Shown: positions 1-9,360 of the stretch, piece after piece
How the letters are laid out: every line of letters starts with the position of its first letter
How positions within the stretch are numbered: the first letter of the stretch is position 1
Assembly (NCBI RefSeq): GCF_000263195.1
Contig: NC_018748.1
Span: 4,340,001-4,404,000 of the forward strand
Direction of reading: 5' to 3'
Length of the DNA: 64,000 nucleotides
From: Emticicia oligotrophica DSM 17448
GTDB taxonomy: Bacteria > Bacteroidota > Bacteroidia > Cytophagales > Spirosomataceae
Made by a program: the position numbers and the translations under genes
Notes under the pieces: model-generated
The model's database searches: none
Told to the model about the DNA's origin: nothing
What the model saw: only the letters and a program-made list of their open reading frames with translations

Positions 1-3000
1 CCTGCTTCAGAAACTAATTTAACTGAAATTCTTGCATCACGATTTGAGTTTTTCAAATCATAAATTAATTGTGCTAAATCTTCAATTGAATAAATATCAT
101 GGTGTGGAGGAGGGGAGATTAAACCCACACCAGGTGTACTATGACGAACTCGACCAATCCAATCATCTACTTTATGACCAGGAAGCTGACCACCTTCACC
201 AGGTTTTGCCCCTTGAGCCATTTTTATTTGAAGTTCTTTCGCATTAGTTAAATAATAACTTGTAACACCAAAACGTCCTGATGCAACTTGTTTGATGCTT
301 GAACTTAAATTATCTCCATTGGCATCTGGTTTGTAACGAATTTCGTCTTCGCCACCTTCCCCTGAGTTTGAACGACCACCAATTCGGTTCATTGCAATTG
401 CCAAGGTCGTATGAGCTTCCCAAGAAATTGAGCCAAACGACATGGCACCAGTAGCAAAACGTTTGAAAATACTTTCAACTGGTTCTACTTCTTCTAATGG
501 AATAGAATTTCCTTTTTTGAATTTCAACAAACCACGTAGAGTTAAAGCATCTTTCGTTTGCTCGTTGATAAGTTTTGAGTATTGCTTGAAAATTTGGTAT
601 CCTTTATCAAGGTCTTTTTCTCCAACTCTACCAGATTGTTGTAATAGGTGAATACTTTGAGGATTAAACATGTGTCTTTCCCCACGTTGTTTCCATTGAT
701 AAACACCTCCAACTTCCAAGCGTTTTACTGATTCCTGAGGTACCTCTGGGAAAGCGACTCGGTGTCTGATATTGGCTTCTTTTGCAATTTCTGCCAAGCC
801 CATACCGCCAATTCTTGAAATTGTACCAGTAAAATATTTGTCAATTACTTGCTTATTCAAACCGATACACTCGAATATTTGTGCACCTTGATAAGATTGA
901 AGCGTTGAGATACCCATTTTTGAGAAAATCTTCAACAACTCTTTATCAACTGCTTTAATATAATTTTTATTGAGTGTGTAATCATCAAATTCTCCTTCGA
1001 TTAATCCTTTCTTATTCATTGAAGAAAGTGTTTCAAAGGCCATATAAGGGCAAATGCCAGAAGCCCCATATCCAATTAGAGTTGCAAAGTGATGAGTTTC
1101 CCAAATATCACCAGCTTCTACTAAGATTCCAGCCTTACCACGAATTCCTTTTCTAATTAAATGATGATGAATGGCTGCTGTAGCTAACAATGACGGGATA
1201 GGAGCGTGGTCACTATCAATCGCACGGTCAGACAAAATCAAGATTTCAAATCCATCTTCAATCGCATCTTCAGCATAACGACAAATACGCTCTAATCCAA
1301 ATTCTAGTGCTTTTCCAATATCACCTGCTTTTGAATTAAAGTAAGTATTAATAGTTTTTGCTTGGAATCCTTTGTAATCAACAAATCGAAGTTTATCAAA
1401 CTCTTCAATCGTCAATACTGGTTGGTCAAGTTGAACCATACGGCAGTGAATTGGCGATTCTTTGAGAATATTTTCGTTTGCCCCAACAAATGAAATCAAT
1501 GACATAATCGAACGTTCACGAATTGAGTCAATTGGTGGGTTGGTAACTTGTGCAAATAATTGCTTGAAATAGTACGATAAGTGTTGGCTTTGGTCTGAAA
1601 GAATTGCCAAAGGAGTATCTACACCCATTGAACCAATCGCTTCAGCACCTGTTTGGGCCATTTGAGCAAGAATCATGCGAAGGTCTTCTGATGTAAAACC
1701 AAAGGTAATTTGGCGTTTCAATAAAGTATCTTCGCTGTAATGTTGGTATGGGCGAATTGATTTTGGAAGCTCAGTGGTTTTGATTTTGTTTTCATCTAAC
1801 CATTCTTGGTATGGTTGTCGAGAACAAATATCAGCTTTAATTTCTTCGTCTGGAATGATACGGCCTTGTTCCATATCTACTACAAACATTTTACCCGGCT
1901 GTAAACGTCCCTTAGATACTACTTTCTCTTGGTCGATATCTAATACACCAGCTTCAGATGCCATGATAACAGTATCATCGTTTAATACCCAATAACGAGA
2001 TGGACGCAGACCATTTCTATCGAGTGTAGCACCTACCATTTTTCCATCAGTAAATGAAATTGAAGCCGGACCATCCCAAGGCTCCATAATGGCCGCATGG
2101 TATTCATAGAATGCTTTTCTTTCTTGGTCCATTGCTTCATTGCCATCCCAAGCTTCAGGAACAAGCATCATCATTACATGCGGTAATGAACGGCCAGAAA
2201 GATATAGTAATTCAATTACATTATCTAATTGAGCAGAATCAGAGTTTCCTGCATCGCAGATTGGTAAAATCATATCCATTTCTTCTTTCGTAAAGAATTC
2301 AGAAATGAATGATTTTTCTCCAGCACGAATCCAGTTTACGTTCCCTTTTACAGTATTAATCTCACCATTATGTGCAATAAAGCGGAATGGTTGAGCCAAT
2401 TTCCAAGAAGGGAATGTGTTTGTAGAGAAACGTGAGTGAATAACTGCAAATGCAGATGTAACAGATTTGTTTGATAAATCTGGGAAATAATATTTTAATT
2501 GCTCTGTCGTTAATTGGCCTTTATAAGAAATTGTACGGCAAGATAACGATGAGAAATAGAAATGTTCTTTAGCTCCAACAACTGCATCTTTAATTACTCG
2601 AGAGGCATATTGGCGTAGTATGTATAATTTTCTTTCAAAATCAATTTCTTCAGTAATATCCACTGGACGTTTGATGAATACTTGTTCTACTTGTGGTTCA
2701 ACTGAACCTGAACCTTCACCAAGAATATCTCCTTTGGTATCAACAATACGGTATCCGAGTAACTCTAAACCAAGTTTTTCAATTTTACGATTCAAAATTG
2801 CACGACATTCTTCACGCTCGGTTTCATCCATTGGGAAGAAAATCATACCAACACCATATTCTCCTATTGGTGGAAGATGGAAATTGAGTTTACGGCATTC
2901 ATCTAAGAAAAACTCATGAGGTATTTGGAGTAAAATACCTGCTCCATCACCTGTGTTAGGGTCGCATCCACATGCACCACGGTGGTCCATGCGTTCGAGC

Positions 3001-3140
3001 ATTTTAATCGCATCGGCTACAATCCCGTGCGACTTGCGTCCTTTCAAATGAGCTCTAAAGCCAATACCACAAGCGTCGTGCTCAAAATCTGAGCGATATA
3101 AACCTTGTTGTTGCTCTGTAACTTGTTCAGTTTCAGTCAT
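1..3140 (-). CDS. gltB: Glutamate synthase large subunit (partial, C-terminus beyond left edge)
   Basis: Large subunit of glutamate synthase (GOGAT), which makes glutamate from glutamine and 2-oxoglutarate. The minus-strand frame is open from ATG at 3140 to the window edge, about 1046 codons of a family near 1500. After a short propeptide the N-terminus reads HDACGIGF; the Cys is the expected nucleophile of the glutaminase domain after processing. Near the left edge the frame encodes the FMN/glutamate-synthase domain signature [15 protein letters not shown]. The 3Fe-4S region and C-terminal beta-helix domain lie outside the window. The small subunit gltD is not seen and could lie further left. 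Identification is secure; only the end is missing. Confidence 0.97.
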   Translation of the reverse strand, partial: MTETEQVTEQQQGLYRSDFEHDACGIGFRAHLKGRKSHGIVADAIKMLERMDHRGACGCDPNTGDGAGILLQIPHEFFLDECRKLNFHLPPIGEYGVGMIFFPMDETEREECRAILNRKIEKLGLELLGYRIVDTKGDILGEGSGSVEPQVEQVFIKRPVDITEEIDFERKLYILRQYASRVIKDAVVGAKEHFYFSSLSCRTISYKGQLTTEQLKYYFPDLSNKSVTSAFAVIHSRFSTNTFPSWKLAQPFRFIAHNGEINTVKGNVNWIRAGEKSFISEFFTKEEMDMILPICDAGNSDSAQLDNVIELLYLSGRSLPHVMMMLVPEAWDGNEAMDQERKAFYEYHAAIMEPWDGPASISFTDGKMVGATLDRNGLRPSRYWVLNDDTVIMASEAGVLDIDQEKVVSKGRLQPGKMFVVDMEQGRIIPDEEIKADICSRQPYQEWLDENKIKTTELPKSIRPYQHYSEDTLLKRQITFGFTSEDLRMILAQMAQTGAEAIGSMGVDTPLAILSDQSQHLSYYFKQLFAQVTNPPIDSIRERSIMSLISFVGANENILKESPIHCRMVQLDQPVLTIEEFDKLRFVDYKGFQAKTINTYFNSKAGDIGKALEFGLERICRYAEDAIEDGFEILILSDRAIDSDHAPIPSLLATAAIHHHLIRKGIRGKAGILVEAGDIWETHHFATLIGYGASGICPYMAFETLSSMNKKGLIEGEFDDYTLNKNYIKAVDKELLKIFSKMGISTLQSYQGAQIFECIGLNKQVIDKYFTGTISRIGGMGLAEIAKEANIRHRVAFPEVPQESVKRLEVGGVYQWKQRGERHMFNPQSIHLLQQSGRVGEKDLDKGYQIFKQYSKLINEQTKDALTLRGLLKFKKGNSIPLEEVEPVESIFKRFATGAMSFGSISWEAHTTLAIAMNRIGGRSNSGEGGEDEIRYKPDANGDNLSSSIKQVASGRFGVTSYYLTNAKELQIKMAQGAKPGEGGQLPGHKVDDWIGRVRHSTPGVGLISPPPHHDIYSIEDLAQLIYDLKNSNRDARISVKLVSEA

Positions 3141-3616
3141 CGTACAAAAAAATAGTGATTTAAAATTGTACCTAACGGACGAAGCATGTTGTTAAACACG
3201 AAATGCTTTGTTTTCCGACAGTGATTTTGTTGTAAAATTGTAATTATCTACGACCCATATAATCTTTTGAAACGTATATGTATAGCTTGAGTATAGATAA
3301 ACACATTGCAATATAATACCAAATTTATTTGGCATAACAACATTTAAACCAAATTTTCTTTCATACTCGAAAAATACTTGTTTTAGCAACAATTATTATA
3401 AGAAAAGTCCAAAGGCATTGGAGTGATTTAGTTTTTAAATGAGTATTTGTGCTTAAGTTCTGCCATTATTGCTAACAATTTGGGGCAAAATAACAATATT
3501 AGGCATGCATCCTAATATTGTACATTTTCTGGATTCTTGAATTTTAAACAATAGTAGAAATAATATAATTAAAAGAAGAAAATTTAAAAAATGCATAACA
3601 AAATTTGAATAAGTGC
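3141..3616. other. Divergent intergenic region between gltB and the GH108-like pair
   Basis: This non-coding, very AT-rich stretch must hold the gltB promoter. One candidate -7 element on the minus strand is TAAATTTG at 3327-3320, with a TTTG at 3353-3350 about 22 bp upstream; this would give a long leader. A perfect hairpin lies at 3493-3521 (listed separately). A short open frame at 3192-3392 on the minus strand has no family resemblance and I do not treat it as a gene. Confidence 0.5.
3493..3521. repeat. Perfect 11-bp inverted repeat with 7-nt loop
   Basis: ACAATATTAGG and CCTAATATTGT flank the loop CATGCAT with no mismatch. No T-tract follows on either side, so a simple terminator is unlikely. 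It lies about 120 bp upstream of the promoter of the first GH108-like gene and about 350 bp upstream of gltB. It could be a regulator binding site or a structured leader. Confidence 0.5.
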
Positions 3617-3646
3617 TTGATAATCAATAAATTAAATTTATCTTTG
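3617..3646 (+). promoter_or_regulatory. Bacteroidota-type promoter of the first GH108-like gene
   Basis: TTG at 3617-3619, a 19-bp spacer, then TATCTTTG at 3639-3646, matching the TAnnTTTG consensus of primary-sigma promoters in Bacteroidota. The expected transcription start is near 3653, about 15 nt before the ATG at 3669. Confidence 0.65.
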
Positions 3647-3668
3647 TGCTTCACCATCAAATTAATAT

Positions 3669-4283
3669 ATGACTTTTCAAAAAAGTAAATTATTAACAAC
3701 ACTTCTTACATTACTTACAATTCAATTTTCATTTGCTGCTTCTTTCGATAAATATTTTCCAAAACTAATCAAATTTGAAGGTAACGGATATGGTATCCAT
3801 CAGCCTATTTGGGGAAGCAAACCATTTACAAAAAATCAAGCTTATTTAATCTACAAAACACATTATTGGGATAAATACAATGCTTCATTGTTTAAAGACC
3901 AAGGTGTTGCAGAAGTATTTATTGACCAATTAATTAATGCAGGCGTAGGTAAAGAGTGCGTTCACATCAAGGCTTTTGAAGCAATCATTGGTGTTAGACA
4001 AGACGGATATCTTTCTTTAAATGATATTAAAGCAGCGAATAAATTCAAATCTCCTGAAAAAATTATTAATCCTTACATAAATTACCGATTGTATTTTTAC
4101 AAAGGGAGAAAAAATGCTAGTCGAAATAAAGGTTGGCTTAGTCGAGCAAAGAGTTTTGCCATAAGAGACAAGGCCGGAAATATGCTAGCCAATTATCTAG
4201 TACTGCCAAAAATGCTCGAAAAAGTTGAAATTCCAATCAACAATTGCGAATTCGAAGCAGAAGAAGTTGTGTTAAACAATTGA
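3669..4283 (+). CDS. Secreted GH108-like muramidase, paralogue 1
   Basis: 204 residues with a signal peptide (hydrophobic stretch at about residues 8-22, cleavage near SFA-AS). The mature protein starts with FxKYxPKLxKFEG, whose Glu sits where GH108 peptidoglycan hydrolases have their catalytic Glu. YGIHQPIWG, then FTKNQAYLIYKTHYWDKY and a D-x(4)-NAG motif follow, matching the helix pattern of the family. The middle part (DGYLSLNDIKAAN) resembles the small peptidoglycan-binding domain attached to GH108. The usual GG-x-T-x-x-GI segment after the catalytic Glu is shortened. It probably acts on cell wall in the periplasm or outside the cell. A close paralogue follows. The fold assignment comes from reading motifs, so substrate and activity are inferred. 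Confidence 0.6.
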   Translation: MTFQKSKLLTTLLTLLTIQFSFAASFDKYFPKLIKFEGNGYGIHQPIWGSKPFTKNQAYLIYKTHYWDKYNASLFKDQGVAEVFIDQLINAGVGKECVHIKAFEAIIGVRQDGYLSLNDIKAANKFKSPEKIINPYINYRLYFYKGRKNASRNKGWLSRAKSFAIRDKAGNMLANYLVLPKMLEKVEIPINNCEFEAEEVVLNN

Positions 4284-4298
4284 TTTTAGAAACTCCTT

Positions 4299-4347
4299 AA
4301 ATACTATCAATTATTTTTTTTCGTTAAATAGTTGATAGTATTTTTTT
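4299..4347 (+). terminator. Intrinsic terminator after the first GH108-like gene
   Basis: AAATACTATCAA pairs with TTGATAGTATTT across a 21-nt loop and runs into seven T residues. It separates the two paralogues into distinct transcription units. Confidence 0.7.
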
Positions 4348-4475
4348 GTTCATTTTATGTGTCCCTACCAAGAAATAGCTCTACTTGATTAATTTATTGC
4401 CTATCAAAAATTTCTACTTTACTATTTAGCGGTACAGTTTTTGTATTAATACAATTAACTGTAAATAATTATAAA

Positions 4476-5072
4476 ATGAATCTTAAGAAAATAATTTTAA
4501 GCTTATTTGCTATTAGCTTTTTATCAACAATTTGCGTAGTTTATGTCAATCAGGCGGCGTCTTTCAGTAAATATGCTCCTAAGTTACTCAAATTTGAAGG
4601 CAGTGGATATGGTATACATAAGCCTATTTGGGGCAATAAAATGTTTACAAAAGAAGAGGCTCTTTACATTCATAAGCATTACTACTGGAATAAATTCTTA
4701 GGGCCTCAGTTCAAAAGTCAGGAGGTTGCAGAAGTATTAATTGACCATTTGATTAATGCAGGAGAAGGTAAAGAAAATAGAAACATCATGGCTTTTGAAA
4801 AAATAATTGGTGTTCCTGAGAATGGCGTACTTACGCTAAGTGATGTTAAAGTTGCCAACTCGTTTGAATACCCTGAAGATATTGTCAATCCTTATGTAGA
4901 GTATCGATTAAGATATTATCGTTCAAGAAAAGATGCCAATGTAAATAAAGGATGGTTTAAGCGTGCTAAATCTTTTTACATGCAGAAATCTGAACGTGAG
5001 GAAGAAGCAACAATTGTTGAAGACTATATTGTTTTGCCAAAGGAGCAAATAAGTAATACTGATAATCGTTAG
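4476..5072 (+). CDS. Secreted GH108-like muramidase, paralogue 2
   Basis: 198 residues, with an N-terminal signal or anchor segment (about residues 5-24). It shares most of its core with the preceding gene: KFEGSGYGIHKPIWG, FTKEEALYIHKHYYW, a VAEVLIDHLINAGEGK stretch and RRAKSF-like C-terminal wording. The putative catalytic Glu in FEG and the DHLINAG Asp are kept, so both copies look active. The C-terminal tails differ (DYIVLPKE here, NYLVLPKM in copy 1). It has its own upstream region of 192 bp after a terminator, so it is probably expressed separately. No phage genes lie nearby, so this looks like a resident duplicated wall-hydrolase pair and not a prophage remnant. Confidence 0.6.
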   Translation: MNLKKIILSLFAISFLSTICVVYVNQAASFSKYAPKLLKFEGSGYGIHKPIWGNKMFTKEEALYIHKHYYWNKFLGPQFKSQEVAEVLIDHLINAGEGKENRNIMAFEKIIGVPENGVLTLSDVKVANSFEYPEDIVNPYVEYRLRYYRSRKDANVNKGWFKRAKSFYMQKSEREEEATIVEDYIVLPKEQISNTDNR

Positions 5073-5256
5073 AGTTTCTTATTAAATGGAAGTAAATTTT
5101 CAATTAAATGAGCAGAATTTGCCCTAAATGGGCGTTATACTGGAGGAAATTTATGTTTGGATCTACTTAAAAGCCATGGTGTCTGCATTTTCGAACGATA
5201 ATAACTCCTACTAAGCGTTTTATTAGTTTTAAAATTACTAACTAAAAGGATTTGGA

Positions 5257-5285
5257 GAAAAAAAAAGACAGCCAATTAGCCGTCT
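5257..5285 (-). terminator. Terminator of the sulfate assimilation operon
   Basis: On the minus strand AGACGGC pairs with GCTGTCT (one G-U pair) and is followed by nine T residues. It lies 70 bp beyond the cysN stop, as expected for the end of the operon. Confidence 0.6.
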
Positions 5286-5354
5286 AATTTTTATCTAACC
5301 TAAACTAATAGAATGATAGTTTGGTTGATGAATATGGTTTTAAAAATAGTTTTT

Positions 5355-6614
5355 TTATTCGACAAATCCAACTCCAACCGTTCCATTACTACTTTCGTCA
5401 ATTAAAATGAAAGAACCGTTTGCTGGATTGTCTTCATATTTATCAGCAAAAACTGGGCTTGCTGTCTTTACACTAATCCAACCAATTTCGTTGAGTTTTA
5501 AGCCTCCATCTGCCGGTGCAGTATTGCTCAATGACATATTTTTAATATCAATTACTGAATTAATTTTAGTAACTTTTGCTTTAACTCTATTGATTCCGTG
5601 TTGAAGCAAGTAAGTTTTACCAACTGTAAGCATTTGGCTATCTAACCAGCAAATTTTTGCATCAATTTCTTTTCTAGATTCTGGTTGTTCACCAACTTTA
5701 ACCAGCATATTTCCTCGACTTACATCAATATTGTCTTCAAGAGTAATTACCACTGATTCTTTTGATTTTCCAACTTCCAGTTCGACACCAAATTTCTCAA
5801 TAGTTTTGATTTTACTGATTTGGCCACTCGGAAGAGCTTCTACTAAATCACCTATATAAAAGCTTCCACTGGCAATTTTACCAGCATAACCTCTATAATC
5901 ATGGAATTCTTCTGTTTTTGGTCGAACTACATGTTGAACAGGGAACCGAGCTTGTTTTGTGCTTAGTTCAGCATTCTGTGTTCCGTAATGTTCGAGTGTT
6001 TCTAAAAGTGGCTCGCCTTCGTACCAAGGAGTTTCAGTAGATTTTCGAACTAAATTTTCTCCATAAAGTGAAGAAATTGGAATAAATTTCAAGGTTTGTC
6101 CTTCAAAACTTACTTGTTCGGCAATAGCTAAAAGTTCAGATTTAATTGATTCAAATCTTTCTTGACTATAGCCAACCAAATCCATTTTATTTACAGCCAC
6201 AATGATATTCTTAATTCGAAGCATTGAGGATATGTAAAAATGGCGTTTGGTTTGTTCCACAACACCATTTCGTGCATCAATCAAAATAATTGATACTGAG
6301 GTATTTGATGCACCAGTTACCATGTTTCGCGTGTACTCAAAGTGTCCTGGCGTATCAGCAATGATGTATTTTCTGTTGGGCGTGCTGAAGTAAATGTGAG
6401 CCACATCAATCGTGATACCTTGTTCACGCTCTGCAATTAAGCCATCTGTCAATAGTGATAAATCTAAGAAATCAAGGCCTTTTCGCTTTGAGGCCGATTC
6501 AAGTGCTTCGATTTTATCTTTTGTGATTGAATTTGTTTCATATAACAAGCGGCCGATTAGAGTACTTTTACCATCATCTACCGAGCCAGCCGTAGCTATT
6601 CTTAATATGTCCAT
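5355..6614 (-). CDS. cysN: Sulfate adenylyltransferase subunit 1 (GTPase)
   Basis: The GTPase subunit of ATP sulfurylase, which with CysD activates sulfate to adenosine 5'-phosphosulfate (APS). The N-terminus carries the P-loop GSVDDGKSTLIGRLLY, then DTPGHFEYTRN (G3) and NKMDL (G4) as in EF-Tu-like GTPases; beta-barrel domains follow. At 419 residues it ends after the elongation-factor-like domains and carries no fused APS kinase (CysC), which fits direct reduction of APS by the upstream CysH. ATG start at 6614, 94 bp after cysD. Confidence 0.95.
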   Translation of the reverse strand: MDILRIATAGSVDDGKSTLIGRLLYETNSITKDKIEALESASKRKGLDFLDLSLLTDGLIAEREQGITIDVAHIYFSTPNRKYIIADTPGHFEYTRNMVTGASNTSVSIILIDARNGVVEQTKRHFYISSMLRIKNIIVAVNKMDLVGYSQERFESIKSELLAIAEQVSFEGQTLKFIPISSLYGENLVRKSTETPWYEGEPLLETLEHYGTQNAELSTKQARFPVQHVVRPKTEEFHDYRGYAGKIASGSFYIGDLVEALPSGQISKIKTIEKFGVELEVGKSKESVVITLEDNIDVSRGNMLVKVGEQPESRKEIDAKICWLDSQMLTVGKTYLLQHGINRVKAKVTKINSVIDIKNMSLSNTAPADGGLKLNEIGWISVKTASPVFADKYEDNPANGSFILIDESSNGTVGVGFVE

Positions 6615-6708
6615 AATTATTGAAGCCTAAAGAGAAAAATTAAATCTTTTTAAAAGATTTGACTGAAATTTTGTTTGATAAATGTAAACGTAAATACTGT
6701 GAAGAATA

Positions 6709-7644
6709 TTAAAAATACCCAGCTTGTTTACGTTTTTCCATAGCAGCTTCCGAGCGTTTATCGTCAATTCTTGCTCCTCTTTCGGAAATCTGTGCTGATA
6801 GAATTTCTGAAATTACATCATCAATATTATCTGCCGTAGATTCAACGGCCGCAGTACATGTCATATCTCCAACAGTGCGGAATCTCACTTTTGATTGATA
6901 AGGCACTTCATCTTCTGATTTGTTAATAAATTCTGAATCTGCCCAAATCATTCCATCACGCTCAAATACTGCACGTTCATGAGTAAAATAAATAGAAGGA
7001 ATTTTAAGCTTTTCTTCCTTAATATAATTCCAAACATCGAGTTCTGTCCAATTTGAAATAGGGAATACCCTTACATTTTCACCTAACTCAATTTTTCCAT
7101 TAAGCATATCAAATAATTCTGGACGTTGTTTTTTTGCATTCCACTGACCAAAATCATCTCTTACCGAAAAAATTCTTTCTTTAGCACGAGCTTTTTCTTC
7201 ATCTCTTCTTGCACCTCCAATACATGCATCAAATTTGAATTCTTCAATGGCATCTAATAAAGTGACTGTTTGAAGTGCATTTCTACTGGCATATTTCCCA
7301 GTTTCTTCCTTAACTTTCCCTTGCTTAATTGAATCTTCAACATAACGAACATGAAGTTCTAAGCCTAATTTTTCAACAAGCCAGTCACGGTATTCAATTG
7401 TCTCAGGAAAATTATGTCCTGTATCTACATGAAGAAGTGCAAAAGGAATTTTCCCAGGATAAAATGCTTTTTGTGCTAACCTAACAACTGTGATAGAATC
7501 TTTTCCACCTGAGAATAATATAGCTGGTTTTTCAAATTGAGAAGCTACTTCTCGCAAAATATAGATTGCTTCATCTTCCAATTCTCTTGGAAAAGAGCTA
7601 TCATTTGCTTGATAAACCGTTGTTTTTTCTGAAAAAGTACTCAT
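6709..7644 (-). CDS. cysD: Sulfate adenylyltransferase subunit 2
   Basis: The catalytic adenylyltransferase subunit partnering CysN. The 311-residue length is typical. The PP-loop motif FSGGKDSITVVRLAQKAF sits near residue 44, and LLHVDTGHNFPE follows. The C-terminus ends with the family-typical SEAAMEKRKQAGYF. ATG at 7644; the 122-bp gap to cysH holds no gene. Confidence 0.96.
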   Translation of the reverse strand: MSTFSEKTTVYQANDSSFPRELEDEAIYILREVASQFEKPAILFSGGKDSITVVRLAQKAFYPGKIPFALLHVDTGHNFPETIEYRDWLVEKLGLELHVRYVEDSIKQGKVKEETGKYASRNALQTVTLLDAIEEFKFDACIGGARRDEEKARAKERIFSVRDDFGQWNAKKQRPELFDMLNGKIELGENVRVFPISNWTELDVWNYIKEEKLKIPSIYFTHERAVFERDGMIWADSEFINKSEDEVPYQSKVRFRTVGDMTCTAAVESTADNIDDVISEILSAQISERGARIDDKRSEAAMEKRKQAGYF

Positions 7645-7766
7645 TTAAAGAATAGTGATTAACGATTTACGAATAAATAGGGTAATTGGCCTAAAAATTC
7701 GCTTAATTTATATTAGTTGGTGCGTAAATGTAACGCAAAAATATAGAATGATAAAATATGAAAGAA

Positions 7767-8444
7767 TCATCCAGCGTGTAGGCCGCACTCTTTTTTTGAT
7801 TCTTCCCACCACCATCGGCCTGCTCTTGGGTGTTCATGTGGTTCAATAGCTCTTGTACAAGGTAAACAACCAATACTTACAAAACCTTTTTTATGCAATG
7901 GGTTATCAGGGACTTTGTTTTCTGCAATGTATTTCAATACTTCTTCATACGTCCAATGTATTAAAGGATTAAATTTCCAAACCTTGTTACCTTCGTCCCA
8001 TTCCCATATTTTCATATCGTTTCTATTCTCAGATTGTTCTGCACGAAGGCCTGTAATCCAAACTTCAGCTCCTGCTAAGGCTCTTTTTAAAGGTTCGATT
8101 TTTCTGATAAAACAACATTCTTTGCGGTTTTCGACAGATTCATAAAAGCTATTAGCTCCTTTGTTAGATACAAGTGCTTGAATTTTCTCAGTATTTGGGT
8201 AAAATACTTCAATATTTTTTTTGTATCTCGAACGAGTTCGGTCTATTAGTTCATAAGTTTCTTGAAATAAACGACCAGTGTCAAGGGTGAAAATGTTAAT
8301 GCCAATTTCATTTCTGAAAATGGCATCAGTAATTACTTGGTCTTCCTGTCCAAAAGAAGTTGAGAAGACAACTTTACCAGGATATTGATTGGCTACAAAG
8401 CTGAGTCCTTCGGGTAATGAATATTTTTCTAATATTTCAATCAT
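7767..8444 (-). CDS. cysH: APS reductase-type CysH (adenylylsulfate reductase)
   Basis: Reduces activated sulfate to sulfite. The 225 residues include the PP-loop-like start FSTSFGQEDQVITDAI and the LDTGRLFQET motif. Two cysteine pairs, KECC (about residue 110) and GCLPC (about residue 193), are the [4Fe-4S] ligands that separate APS reductases from PAPS reductases. The catalytic Cys is in KECGLH at the C-terminus. Lack of an APS kinase in the operon agrees with APS as substrate, although a kinase elsewhere in the genome cannot be excluded. ATG start, 23 bp after the transporter gene. Confidence 0.93.
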   Translation of the reverse strand: MIEILEKYSLPEGLSFVANQYPGKVVFSTSFGQEDQVITDAIFRNEIGINIFTLDTGRLFQETYELIDRTRSRYKKNIEVFYPNTEKIQALVSNKGANSFYESVENRKECCFIRKIEPLKRALAGAEVWITGLRAEQSENRNDMKIWEWDEGNKVWKFNPLIHWTYEEVLKYIAENKVPDNPLHKKGFVSIGCLPCTRAIEPHEHPRAGRWWWEESKKECGLHAG

Positions 8445-8467
8445 TTTGTAATTTCTTCAAGTGTTTA

Positions 8468-9349
8468 TCACAGCCAAGCTTTGGCTAAATTCCAAATATT
8501 CAATAAAACAACCAATACTCCTACTGAAATCATGATTGTTTTTGGTTTGAATAATCTAACTAAAAATGCACCAAGCGGAGCTGCAAAGATACCACCAATG
8601 ATAAGTCCGGCAATAGCTTGCCATGCTTGAATATCAATAAAAAGCATAAATACACCTGTGCTAAAGAAAGAGACAAAAAACTCTGCTGTATTGACTGTTC
8701 CTATTGCTTCTTTCGGGGCATTTCCTTTACTAATTAAATTTGAAGTAACCAATGGCCCCCAACCACCACCACCAACGGAATCAAGAAATCCACCTATTAG
8801 TCCTAAAAGTCCTAAGTTTTTGTTTTGGGGTTCTGGTGGTCTTTGTTTAAATGCCTTTGAAATAATGATACTACCCAGAATAATCATATAAATAGAAATG
8901 TAGGGCTTTATCATTTTTCCATCAAATACATCAGAAATAAGGTATGCACCCAACATAGCTCCTAGCACACCAGTAATAACAATTCTGAAAAATAATTTTT
9001 TATCAATATTACCAAAATAGATATGTGAAAGCCCCGAAACTCCAGTTGTAAATACTTCAGCAGTATGCACACTTGCAGTGGCGTATGCGGGTGGAACACC
9101 CAGACCCAAAAGCATTGATGTACAAGATGCACCGTAGGCCATTCCAAGGGCACCATCTACTAACTGAGCTAAAAATCCAGCTCCGATGTAATAAACAAGA
9201 ACGGTATCAAAATTAAAATTAAAGCTATTTATTCCCGAAGTAATTCTGTAAACCAAAATTCCAATTAGTGAAACTTTCATAAATACCATTGCATAGGCAA
9301 TGAATTTCATTTGTATGTTTTCACTTAATGCTAAAGCAATTCTTTTCAT
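8468..9349 (-). CDS. TauE/SafE family membrane transporter in the sulfate operon
   Basis: 293 residues with about eight hydrophobic segments and the family's repeated glycine-rich motifs (GFLAQLVDGALGMAYG in the first half, GGFLDSVGGGGWGPL in the second). TauE/SafE proteins move sulfite, sulfoacetate or related anions. Lying between cysI and cysH, only 11 bp after the reductase gene, it probably handles sulfate or sulfite for this pathway. Transport direction cannot be read from the sequence. No ABC-type or SulP sulfate importer is seen in the operon, so an uptake role is plausible. Confidence 0.88.
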   Translation of the reverse strand: MKRIALALSENIQMKFIAYAMVFMKVSLIGILVYRITSGINSFNFNFDTVLVYYIGAGFLAQLVDGALGMAYGASCTSMLLGLGVPPAYATASVHTAEVFTTGVSGLSHIYFGNIDKKLFFRIVITGVLGAMLGAYLISDVFDGKMIKPYISIYMIILGSIIISKAFKQRPPEPQNKNLGLLGLIGGFLDSVGGGGWGPLVTSNLISKGNAPKEAIGTVNTAEFFVSFFSTGVFMLFIDIQAWQAIAGLIIGGIFAAPLGAFLVRLFKPKTIMISVGVLVVLLNIWNLAKAWL

Positions 9350-9360
9350 AGGTTAATTTA

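Noticed and set aside
2620-2919. Plus-strand open frame of 99 codons inside gltB
   Set aside because: Antisense shadow of the well-conserved GltB glutaminase region; composition is Ser/Arg-rich as expected for a shadow.
3192-3392. Minus-strand open frame of 66 codons upstream of gltB
   Set aside because: Low-complexity AT-rich sequence with no family resemblance, overlapping the likely gltB promoter region.
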